The notes beneath the pieces are model-generated. The model worked only from the letters and a program-made list of their open reading frames with translations, did not search any database and was not told the origin of the DNA. The position numbers and the translations under genes are program-made. 64,000 nucleotides of DNA, from the NCBI GenBank assembly GCA_951640165.1, contig OX621255.1:1984001-2048000 (forward strand), written 5' to 3'. Positions 32,430 through 41,610 of the stretch are shown here, piece after piece. The DNA comes from Pseudoips prasinana. Its lineage: Eukaryota; Arthropoda; Insecta; Lepidoptera; Nolidae. Positions within the stretch are counted from its first letter, which is position 1, and the number at the start of each line of letters is the position of its first letter.

Positions 32430-35400
32430 CTGTAATACATAACAATTGGTTATTTAATTCATATGTACACACAAATAAAGAGTTCTAAATAGGTAAGAAA
32501 AAGTACAAGAAATAACATTGTAAATACAATGGTCCTACTTATGTATAAAGAGATCTCTACCAATGAATTATATAATATTATATTTATAATAATTATATTC
32601 ATCTGTTGATCTCATATGCCTATTTTTTTTCTTTTAAAGTACCATATCATATTTCGATCTACAATATCTGTACCTAATGCACCTATCTAATTATCTCTGC
32701 ACCACCTTAAAGTTGACTGGGAGACAATGCCTAAGGCATTAAGTCCGCCTTAGTACTTATACGTGCATATCGTTTAAATAAATAAATAAATGAACCTGCG
32801 AAGAAAGGAAGGTAAAAGTGTGTAGGATGATGTACAGACGCCAGCACATCCAGCTACCCCAATCTGTCAAATTTCTTTTATAGATTTTCAACTTTGTCAC
32901 ATAAGCATAAGGTTCACTTTCAATTCAGGGAAATTTGACAGATTGGGGTAGCTTGATGTGCTGGCGTCTGTACATGACTTTTATCCTGCCAGCCGAAAGA
33001 CGCCCACAGTTAGACAAAATCCTTGTAAAAGGATCTCAACAATGGCCGGTCTCTTATTTTATTTTACCATATTTATAACATTATATAATAATAATAATAT
33101 CTAGGGACAATGTCACACAGATCATCCTAGCCCCAAACCAAGCAAAGCTTGTACTATGGGTACCAGGCGACGATATACATACTTATATAGATAGATAAAT
33201 ACTTAAATACATAGAAAACATCCATGACTCAGGAACAAATATTCTTGCTTATCACACAAATATTTGCACTTACCGGGATTCGAACCCAGGACCACCAGCT
33301 TCATAGGCAGGAGCACTACCAACTAGGCTACGGTATAAGTAATAGTAGTCAAAGACACACAAACAAATTCACTAAAACCGTTCTTGGTTAATGCAATGTG
33401 TTTTATAGTATTTAGATCTTACTTTGTGGGGGAGATCCTGGAGGTGAGCCTGCTGGAGGAGGACCAGGTGGTCCACTACTAGAGCTGCTACTGCTACTGG
33501 AGCCACCACCTCCATTGGGACCACCTCCTCCGTTGGGTCCACCGCCGCCACCAGGAGGACCGCCACCACCAGGAGGACCACCACCGCCAGGAGGACCTCC
33601 ACCACCAGGAGGGCCCCCATTGCCACCGGTGGGGCCTCCACCATTCTGAAAATGATTCGTAGAACTTAAGTTTAAATTTTTTTTTTCATAAAACCGTAAC
33701 ATTTTACCAGCTAATCCAATTTTCTAAATGTTTCGTCTTATGAAATCGTTTTATGAAATTCCCAAAGTTCATGCAGTACCTTCTTTCACAGATCCGTTGT
33801 ATAATGTGTAATAAATGTGGAAAAAATTGTATGTATTTATATTATAAATAATTTTACTACGAGTACGCTACAGTCAGTTAGTGTCTGTACTGTACCACAG
33901 GTGTTCTTATGGCTTAAATAAGATACTTATTTATTTTAAATGTTTGAAACAATATTTAATTTTTAGAACCTAAAGTATACCTATAGTTTAAAAAAGTGCG
34001 AGTCGGACTCACCCATGAAGGCTTCCGTAGCAGCAAGTAACATAATATGTTTTTTAGGGTTCCGTATCCAAATAGCAAAAAACGGAACCCTTGTATATTC
34101 GTCATGTCTATCTGTCTGTCTGTCCGTCCGTATGTCACAGCCATTTTTTTCCGTAACTATAAGAGCTGTAATGTTGAAACTTGGTAAGTAGATGTATTCT
34201 GTGAACCGCATTAAGATTTTAACACAAAAATAATTTTGGGGGTTCCCCATACATAGAACTGAATCTCAAAACTTTCTTTTTCATCGTACCCTGTCTGGGG
34301 TAGCTATGGATAGGTCTTCAAAAATGATATTAAGGTTCTTAATATATTTTTTTCTAAACTGAATAGTTTGCGCGAGAGACACTTCCAAAGTGGAAAAATG
34401 AGTGTCCCCCCCCCCCCCCCCCACTGTAACTTCTAAAATAAGAAAATGATAAAACTATATATGATGTAAACTAACAACGTTAGTAGTTAGTAGTTTTTTT
34501 TAATGCGTCATAAATCGTAAACCGCAATTTACCTTTCATTTAATCACCTGAAATACTTGCTGCTGCGGAACCCTTCATGGGCGAGTCCGACTCGCACTTG
34601 GCCGGTTTTTTTTATTTATTATTATATTTGAGTTCATTGAATGAAAGGTAAATTGCGGTTTATGATTTATGACGTATTAAAAAAATACTACTTTCTAGAT
34701 CTCGTTGAAACCATTTTTTGGTGAAAGTTTGCATGGTAATGTACACCATATTTTTTTTAAGTTTTATCATTCTCTAATTTTAGAAGTTACAGGGGGGACA
34801 CTCATTTTACCACTCTGAAAGTATCTCTCGCGCAAACTATTCCGTTTAGAAAAAAAATGATATTAGAAACTTCAATATCATTTTTGAAGACCTATCCATA
34901 GATACCCCACATGTATGGGTTCGATGAAAGAGACATGACGAATCTATAAGGGTTCCGTTTTTTACGGAACCCTAATTAACATATTTTAGAATACTAAATA
35001 ACTCCTCAGTCTCATCATAGGTCAACCTTTGTGAGACGAAAGTTACAAAACAAACTATTCTTTTACGTTTTATGTAGTTGAGGTTATACAACATGTAACG
35101 TAATTAACGCACATCCTCAAACACCCCAATTAGAATATAATGTTGTAATCATTATACATACACTGAATTATTTATTTAACATGTATATGCATTGTTATTT
35201 ACTAAATTAGTTTCTTGGAATAAAGTTTATTTTCTTTATTTTGTATTGAATTTGTATGAATACAAATAAAACTGTGATTTTAAAAGTCTTATTACTTTGA
35301 CTTACGGTCCATTTCAATTTGTTTTGACTGCACAGGGTTAATATGTCAATAATTTCCGTAGTATTAATTATTTTGGAATAAAAAATTACCTATATTAAAA

Positions 35401-37378
35401 ATTATATAAAACGATTCAGTAAACGATTCTGAACAAACTATTTTCAGGAAGTGCGTTAATTAAGTTACATGTTGTATACATTCACTCAAAAAAGTATCGG
35501 GAATGGATGATTTGTTTATGGTTCCAAATTCAAATTTTTGTTTTTTTTTTTTGTTGTTGTTAGATTGGCACAATTGTTTTCCATTTTGGCGCTGAGTTTG
35601 AGTTGCATCTGTTATTTATATTAAATACAGTGCTGGTTTTAGTAATATCATATATAGTGTGAATTGCGAATTTCATAATGGACAAAAATATCGAACAAAG
35701 AGTTTGTCTTAAATTTTACATCGCTAATGGAATTTCGTGTTCGGAGTCACTGAAAATGTTACAGAAGGCTTACGGTGAATTGACTTTATCAAAAACTCGT
35801 GCTTATGAGTGGGTCAAAGCGTTCGAAAGCGGCGAGATGTGATGAAAGATTTGCCTCGCTCTGGTAGGCCATCAACGTCTGCAACTGAAGTTAACATCGC
35901 AAAAGTGAAGGAAATAGTGACTGAAAATCCTCATTCAACTCTGAGAAAGATAGCCACCGAACTATCTGTATCTCACGAGTCGATTAGTACCATTTTAACT
36001 AATCATTTGGTTATGAAACATGTTGCCGCTCGGCTAGTCCCAAAAGATCTGAATTTTCTCCAAAAACTCAATCGCATGAAAGTCGCTGAGGACATGGTAG
36101 AACGAGTCAATTCCGACCCAACATTCATGAAACGCATTGTTACTGGTGACGAGACGAGGGTTTACGAGTTTGACATGCAAACTAGTCAAGCAGCTAGTCT
36201 GCAGCTTCGGAGTGGCGCCTTCCAACTGAACTGAAACCGAAAAAACCACGCCAAAGTCGATCAAAAGTCAAAGTCATGTTGACTGTTTTCTTTGACTATC
36301 GCGGTGTTGTGCACTCTGAATTCGTACCGGAAGGTCGAACGGTAAATAAAGAATATTATTTGAGCATTATGCGGCGTTTAAGAGAGCAAATTTGACGAAA
36401 AAGGCCAGATTTGTGGAAAGAAAATTCTTGGATTTTGCACCACGATAATGCGCCTTCGCACAAGGCCATCATTGTGAACGAATTTTTACAGGGATACAGC
36501 ACGTAGTCGGGCAGCGGCGTCACCTGTGTACTAGTTACCACCAAACTGCGGTCACTAACTCGCATGCTAAGCGTGGTGACTACGGCAAACCCTCCAAATG
36601 GCAACGTTATAGAAACCTTTGGGGGAGGCCTATGTTCAGCAGTGGACGATATCAGGATGATGATACATAGATAATGACTTATTAATATTATTGTAAAGAT
36701 AAGGCCCTAAAAAGGTATCTTGTGATTATTTCTTGTGTATAATTACAATGTGGCACTACACGCCTTTATGAGTAGCCGGCAAGTCTCAAAGAAGGCTCGA
36801 CTGGCCGTGCACCATGGAGTGTTAGTGCCAACTTTAATGTATGGAAGTGAAAGTTGGGTATGGCAGAAAAAGAATGAGAGTTAAATAAATGCAGTGGAAA
36901 TGAGAGCTCTGAGAAGTATATGTGGTGTGACTTTGAGAGAAAAAATTCAAAATACTGATGTAAGAGAGCGTTGTGGTGTGAAAGAGGATGTAGTCACAAA
37001 GATTGAAAAAGGCATGCTGAGATGGTTTGGCCATTTAGAAAGGATGAATGTAAGAAGATTGACAAAAGAAGTATACCTGGCCTCTGTGAATGGTACAACC
37101 GGAAGGGGAAGACCTGGTAGAACATTCTCTCATCAAATCGGAGACGTACTTAAGAAAGGTACAGGTCAGAAGTACCCTAAACCGGCGAGCATGTATGAAG
37201 AATATAATGTCAGTAAACGAAGCGAAAGAGGTATGTAAGGATCGTGACAAATGGAAGTCCGTTGTCTCTGCCCACCCCTCTGGGAAACAGGCGTGAGTCT
37301 ATGTATGTAAAATTACAAACTTACCACAACAACAAAGGCAATAGCCGTTATTACGAGAAGAATGCCGATTAACTTCAT
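32413..37378 (-). CDS. Gene B: small secreted Gly/Pro-rich peptide; whole gene span
   Basis: I do not recognise the family. Three exons join in frame: 37325-37378, 33423-33645 and 32413-32429, giving 97 residues. Residues 1-18 (MKLIGILLVITAIAFVVV) form a hydrophobic signal peptide ending exactly at a phase-0 junction. Residues 19-92 are almost all Gly and Pro with some Asn and one Ser run (repeats of GGPP, GGPN, then nine Ser). The last exon gives N-A-T-S-G-stop after a phase-1 junction; N-A-T is an N-glycosylation sequon. The splice sites are good: donors gtaagttt and gtaagatc, acceptors ending tttcag and ttacag. Gene A (41594-48904) has the same plan. A role in cuticle, silk or another extracellular matrix is plausible from composition only. 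Introns hold a broken mariner, MITEs and SINEs. Confidence 0.82.
32690..32800 (+). repeat. LINE 3' UTR end
   Basis: 'actgggagacaatgcctaag' and 'gcattaagtccgcctta', then (aaat)n; a matching end is at 44995-45100. Confidence 0.6.
32835..32970. repeat. MITE-A copy 4 (gene B intron 2)
   Basis: 136 bp, both terminal repeats intact, TA flanks at 32833-32834 and 32971-32972. The best-preserved copy. Confidence 0.88.
33088..33334 (-). repeat. SINE family Sn2 copy (gene B intron 2)
   Basis: Reversed Sn2: 'gggattcgaacccaggacca' (B box complement) and 'gcactaccaactaggctacg' (A box complement) at the right, (aat)n tail at the left. Confidence 0.9.
33423..33645 (-). CDS. Gene B exon 2, Gly/Pro-rich low-complexity region
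   Basis: Acceptor 'cattttcag' and donor 'aaa|gtaagatc'. Encodes 'NGGGPTGGNGGPPGGGG' and further repeats, a run of nine Ser, then 'GPPGPPPAGSPPGSPPQ'. Codons for Gly are mixed (ggt, ggc, gga, ggg), arguing for protein-level selection rather than a simple DNA expansion. Confidence 0.85.
33988..34980. repeat. TIR element and adjoining inverted partial copy
   Basis: 33988-34608 is bounded by 'aagtgcgagtcggactcacc' and the complement '...gggcgagtccgactcgcactt', about 25 bp of terminal repeat. 34630-34978 is an inverted, diverged copy of its interior (shared: 'gggttccgt' ends, 'tgaagacctatccatag', 'agtttgcgcgagaga', 'aatgaaaggtaaattgcgg'). A C-run of about 17 lies near 34407. A further copy is at 48075-48356. 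Confidence 0.7.
35083..35480. repeat. Repeat family T, copy with both terminal inverted repeats
   Basis: Ends 'tatacaacatgtaacgtaat' and 'ttacatgttgtata' (28 bp terminal repeats, 1-2 mismatches). The interior is the inverse of 15463-15823. No reading frame. Confidence 0.75.
35678..36495 (+). pseudogene. Broken mariner transposase (gene B intron 1)
   Basis: Starts with Met of 'MDKNIEQRVCLKFYIANGIS'. After 'WVKAFESG' a frameshift enters the frame that continues 'DLPRSGRPSTSA', 'ESISTILTNHL' and 'IVTGDETRVYEFD' (first catalytic Asp region; the usual Trp after the Glu-Thr is Arg). A second frame change follows near 36210, then 'VMLTVFFDYRGVVHSEF', a TGA near 36394, and 'SWILHHDNAPSHKA' (second catalytic Asp). 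The sequence stops near 36495, before the third Asp, where RTE-like sequence begins. The element has lost its 3' end and is dead. It belongs to a different mariner lineage from 43689-44974. Confidence 0.88.
36496..36665 (+). repeat. RTE-like LINE 3' end truncating the mariner
   Basis: 'actcgcatgctaagcgtggt' then 'tgggggaggcctatgttcag' and 'cagtggacgatatcaggatg': the forward 3' end of the dispersed RTE-like family. Confidence 0.65.
36770..37300 (+). pseudogene. RTE-like LINE ORF2 C-terminal fragment
   Basis: Encodes 'LMYGSESWVWQKK' and 'NAVEMRALRSICGVTLREK', then 'KIEKGMLRWFGHLERMN' and 'GRGRPGRTFSHQIGD': the C-terminal region after the RT core in RTE-type elements. One stop near 36879 breaks it. 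Ends just before gene B exon 1. Confidence 0.7.
37325..37378 (-). CDS. Gene B exon 1: start codon and signal peptide
   Basis: 18 codons, 'MKLIGILLVITAIAFVVV', then donor gtaagttt (37324 downward). Same length and phase as gene A exon 1. Confidence 0.85.
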
Positions 37379-37428
37379 TTTAGAGTAAATTTACCTTCAC
37401 AGTGACGGTGAGGTGTAAATATTTTTGG

Positions 37429-37436
37429 TTTATATA
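37429..37436 (-). promoter_or_regulatory. TATA box of gene B
   Basis: TATATAAA on the minus strand, 51-58 bp before the ATG; a 'tcactg' initiator-like sequence follows about 25-30 bp downstream. Confidence 0.6.
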
Positions 37437-37839
37437 GAACATGCACCGGAAGGTGCGGTATTTGTTAAATTGTGAATTTGTTCATCCGGTCGAATATATA
37501 ATTATTGTTATTATGTATGAATATCCTATTATTAATTTAAATTCACATACGTACGGAGCAGTTTGGAATTGCCAACCAATTTTACGCATAAGAGGAATTG
37601 CAACTGCCTACCGCATTTATTTATTAATTTTATACCATATGTGACCTTTAAAAATAAAAGCGACTCGTGGCTATCCTAGTTTCAAGTGGCAGTGCATTCC
37701 TTATGAAAATAGCCAATGACCTTGAAGCTTTTTACACTGAAACTTATGGCCTTTTTATTATATTATTAGTTTTCATTAATTCATTCTCAATGTCCTCGAA
37801 AATTGAAGTAAATTTATTTGTTTTTTTTAAATGCAAAAT

Positions 37840-39069
37840 GGGTTTGCGCTTGACGACGATTTCACCTGATGGTAAGTGAAGATGTGGTCGAAGGTGGACC
37901 GCGCGTACCCATAAGATGCCTGTTCACTCTAAACTTGAATAAACCCATGTTATATGAGTCTGGAAACACGTCGTTTGGGAGGTTTTTCCACAGCTTAGCC
38001 GTGCGTATGATGAAAGAGGAAGCAAAACGCTTCGTACGGCATAATGGGATGTCAACACCATAGCGGTGGCGAGCCTCCCGATGCCTTGTAGTCCGATAAA
38101 AAAAAGGGAGATGAAGGGATAAGTTCATGGAGGTCTTGAGCGCATTCTCCATGAAACAGCCTGTAGAAAACCGATAGGCTTGCAACCTGACGCCGATTAT
38201 CCAAGTTTTGCAGCTTTTTACTTGTTAGGTCTCTATCGTCGATTATCCTGCGAGCGCGTTTGTCCATCGAATCCAAAGAGTCTACCTGATACTTAGCGGA
38301 GCCATCCCAAAGATGAGAGCAGGACTCCATGCAGGGTAGGACTTGAGCATTGTATAGATTTAAAAGCCATTCCCTCGTGAAGTACCGTCTCACCTTATTA
38401 AGTATACCAAGCTTTTAAGCAGCGCTCTTAGCTTTGGACTCGATGGACCGGCCGAAATTCAGGTCGCAAGTTAAATTGAGACCCAATAAGTCTAGGTGAT
38501 TGGATATCGGTACAGACACATCACAGAATATAGGAGTACGATAGAACGGGGTCTTCTTGGCGGAAAAAAGACACGCCTGTGTTTTGGTGGCGTTGAAATC
38601 GCCCCTGTTTATAATACCCCAATCAGATATAACCTGGAGGGTCGAGTTCATCCATTCTACCATACTCTCTCTAAGAGAATCAGTTGTACTGCTATTAGCC
38701 CGCGGATCGGATATGTAGCTCTCTGAAACTGTGCTGTCATCTGCGTAACCATAAATACCGGGTAAAAGCAGGTCATTAATGTGCAGCAAAACGAGCGTAG
38801 CTAAGAGAACAGATCCCTGTGGAATACCGGCATTAATGGCCTTGAGATTTGAAGAGCAGCCTTCAACGACCACTCTTACCGACCGCCCAGTCAGAAAATC
38901 CGAAATCCAGGTGCACAGGCCAGAAGTTAGTCCATATGATGGAAGCTTGTTGAGCAGACTATTATGCCAGACCCTGTCGAAAGCCTTCGAGACGTCGAGC
39001 GAAACCGCTAAGGCTTCACCGTGCTTCTCAATTGCTTCGCCCCAGAGGTTCAACTTGGTTCACACTTGA
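37840..39069 (-). pseudogene. Jockey/CR1-like LINE, RT to C-terminus, 5'-truncated
   Basis: 39053-38415 encodes RT motif A (SLDVSKAFDRVWH), 'NAGIPQGSVL', and the active site 'YGYADDSTV'. An in-frame TAA follows at about 38415. 38393-38052 and 38185-37862 hold the C-terminal part: 'PCMESCSHLWDGSAKYQVD', 'VFYRLFHGECAQDLHELIP', 'RTAKLWKNLPNDVFPDSY'. One more frame change separates these blocks. Related C-terminal pieces occur at 51440-51960, 53790-54004, 54600-54960 and 55120-55360. Lies just upstream of gene B's promoter. Confidence 0.85.
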
Positions 39070-39460
39070 CTATTCCTCGTACCGACGTCTCCAAAAGTGT
39101 TACAGTAAAATGAAAATTGTACTTAGTTAAAATGAACCTTATTTAGAAAGATATATCTTCTCTGTTCATAATTTGTACTATATGTTTGACTGTCAGATTG
39201 TTTCAAGATATATCTAGGGCGTGTATAAATATTTTTCTGGGGAAAATGTAGTGTAAGAGACCAAACTTAGTTTGTTTAATTTTGGACAATTCATACAATA
39301 TCTTTATAAATTGTAGCTTGTGTGTTATTCTGATGTATAATCTATATTATTGTAAAGTTTCATTAAAATCCATTCAGTACTTTTTACGTGAAAGAGTAAC
39401 AAACATCTATCCATCCATACTTACAATCTTTCACGTTTATAATAATAGGATTAAGGGTCT
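39070..39460. other. Unassigned
   Basis: No recognised feature. Confidence 0.4.
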
Positions 39461-40160
39461 GTTTCACAATGTCCAGATAAAGTCTTGAATAAGCAACTTG
39501 CAACTTATCTATCGAATAAAGACATCGTTTGCGTTTCATAATCCATAAATAGTACTAACTGGCAAATAAATTGCAAAGTAAACTATTGGCCAGATCAAGC
39601 TTCAGATAGCAATGTTAACTGATAAAATATCTGACAGATGTCATACGACGCTTATTTCGGTGGTGTTTATTGTTAGACTTGTGTTTTGTTGCGAATAATT
39701 TAATAAAATGGTAAAATTTGATAATATTGAAGACGAAATTTATGAATTATTTGATCGTGTAACGGAACCGCGCATAAATCTGACACCGCTAAGCAAAACA
39801 CCACCGAAACAACGCAACAAACAAAATGTATTTGTTGATATTAACATTTGACGTTTATTTATTTGACTTTCGTACGTTTAATATCACACAAAAAAAAAAC
39901 CGTTTATGTATGTATTTTTATTTGACAAAATAATAGTTAGAAGATAAATTTGAAAATATTTATGCAAACCTGAAAATACTAACCATAAAAATTAGTAAAA
40001 AGATATTTTTAGGTGTGTCTATCATAAGAAATGTATTTATAGGTTGTCTGTTACGTAAGACGGAACGACAAAATGCGACGTTGCCAAACCTACTAATTAG
40101 TAACTGCCGAATAGCTATCTGGCAAATAAATTTACCGGGAAAGTGATAGTGAAACGAAAG
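39461..40160. mobile_element. Possible decayed DNA transposon with a 47-codon ORF
   Basis: Left 'gtctgtttcacaatgtccag' and right complement of 'aagtgatagtgaaacga' look like decayed terminal inverted repeats, both followed inward by 'caaataaatt'-type and 'agatagct'-type blocks. An ATG at 39708 opens a frame to TGA at 39851: 'MVKFDNIEDEIYELFDRVTE' and onward. I cannot place it; a remnant of a Harbinger-type element's N-terminus is one guess. Confidence 0.35.
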
Positions 40161-40254
40161 TTGTTTTATCCACTATTTATTTTATTTATTTATTTGTTAG
40201 ATAGCTATCCGACACTTTATTACCTTTATTATAATCCGTGTACCTATGTGTATA

Positions 40255-40350
40255 TGTACCTAGAAATAATTATTAATTAATTATATATTACTACAAACAT
40301 GTTCTGACTATTTACAAGAGCTTTCTTAAAGTCTACGTAAATAAATTGAT
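40255..40350 (+). repeat. 3' UTR fragment of the 45-kb LINE family, forward
   Basis: 'catgttctgactatttacaa' and 'aaagtctacgtaaataaa' are the complement of 45165-45215. Confidence 0.65.
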
Positions 40351-40439
40351 TTTTATTTTTGTTAATAATTTTTTATTATTAAATTTGAATTTTAAAGCAT
40401 TATTCGCAATGCAAAGCGTTTATCTAATCTCAAAAATGG

Positions 40440-40545
40440 GAAATCATAAATTTAATCGTCCGGCGGGTCTCGAACCTACATCATCTACCAATCCGGGGTA
40501 GGCGCTCTGCGTTAAGCTACGAACGATACACGCTGGCTGTATTTT
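40440..40545 (-). repeat. tRNA-like SINE head fragment
   Basis: 'ggcgggtctcgaacctacat' resembles a reversed B box; 'cgctctgcgttaagctacga' resembles a reversed A box. No full tRNA fold is convincing. Confidence 0.4.
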
Positions 40546-40659
40546 ATTATTATCAATATGCTATTTTATTTATGAAAAGGCTAAATTTAGTTACCTTTTT
40601 AATTATTTCAGGTAGTTTTTTTTTCTGACGTAACATTATGTAAAGTCTAAGCTTAGGTA

Positions 40660-40775
40660 TGGCATAACGGCCTTCTGCATCTGATTCCTTTCAATTCTGG
40701 TCCATCCAATGCAAATCGCTTGCTTTGAAGAAATCGCTTTAAGCGAAAAGGCCGCCAATCGCATAAATAAAATCA
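40660..40775 (+). repeat. LINE 3' UTR fragment
   Basis: 'ttctggtccatccaatgca' and 'gaaaaggccgccaatcgcat' are the complement of 16650-16720, the 3' UTR of the CR1-like element there. Confidence 0.6.
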
Positions 40776-41189
40776 TTGACTTATATGTATAACTAGACAC
40801 GCTGTTTCGAATAAAAACTCTGTCCCAGTCCGGCTGTGCGCGAGGTGAGGGGCGCGGGCGCGGCGGCCAAAATTGCAGCGCCCGCGCTGCAACTCAGTGA
40901 GCAACAGCAAATTCTCAATATGGGATAGCGCGTCTAGTAGATACATATAGGTCAATTCATAAAATAAGTCTAATTTCCTTGCATTGAAAATAAAAAAATC
41001 AATATGTAGTATTTATTCCGCTAATTGTCAGTTTAATCTAGCCGAGATGCAATATCCCGTCCGCAAAATATGCACATGCAAGAAGGACAATATGTATAAA
41101 CAAGTAAAATACATGCGCCAGTACGATACCCAACACAACAGTTCCATAGTGATTAGTTTATTTTTTAATATTAAAATAACGTAAAATTG

Positions 41190-41462
41190 TATAAATTATC
41201 ACAGCTCTTCCCCCGTAGGTGATAGCGTGATAATATGTAGCCTATATGTTGACCCGACCTCTTAGTAATTAATATTCATAAAAAAATTGAAGTAATCCAT
41301 GCAGTACTTTTTGAGTTTAGCCTGGACAGACAAATAGATGTAATTAAAAAAAAAATTGGCTTCGATATCGATTGTAAATAACGCCCCCAAGTATCCTTTA
41401 AAAAAAATACTCTATATACAGTTTTGACTTTCCTAGTATTTTATTATATGTATGTATATAGA
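41190..41462 (-). mobile_element. Helitron copy, 3'-truncated
   Basis: The minus strand starts TCTATATACATACATATAAT at 41462 and follows the 19409 and 62810 copies (gaaagtcaaaactgtatat; cgatatcgaagcc), but stops before the hairpin and CTAGT end. Confidence 0.7.
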
Positions 41463-41524
41463 TATTAAATACTTCGGTCAGTTGTATTAAAAAAAAACAT
41501 TGATTGCGATAAGTATATATAATA

Positions 41525-41530
41525 TTTATT
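41525..41530 (-). terminator. Polyadenylation signal AATAAA of gene A
   Basis: On the minus strand, 64 nt past the gene A stop. Confidence 0.6.
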
Positions 41531-41593
41531 ATTCAATATAACTCATGTGCCCCGAAAAAGTAGATTTGTGGTGAAGGTTGTTAGTTTCATCAA

Positions 41594-41610
41594 TCAGCCG
41601 CTGGTAGCAT
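41594..41610 (-). CDS. Gene A exon 3 (17-nt coding micro-exon)
   Basis: After acceptor 'cttgttacag' the exon reads AT GCT ACC AGC GGC TGA, giving N-A-T-S-G-stop with the carried-over 'a'. Every codon after the Asn differs from gene B at its third base, and the stop differs too. Confidence 0.8.

Noticed and set aside
33372..33644. Val/Ala-rich frame overlapping gene B exon 2 on the same strand.
   Set aside because: A frame-shifted reading of the Gly/Pro repeats; only the Gly/Pro frame joins in phase with exons 1 and 3.
40805..40930. GC-rich patch suspected to be an exon.
   Set aside because: No splice-bounded frame on either strand; more likely a mobile-element scrap.
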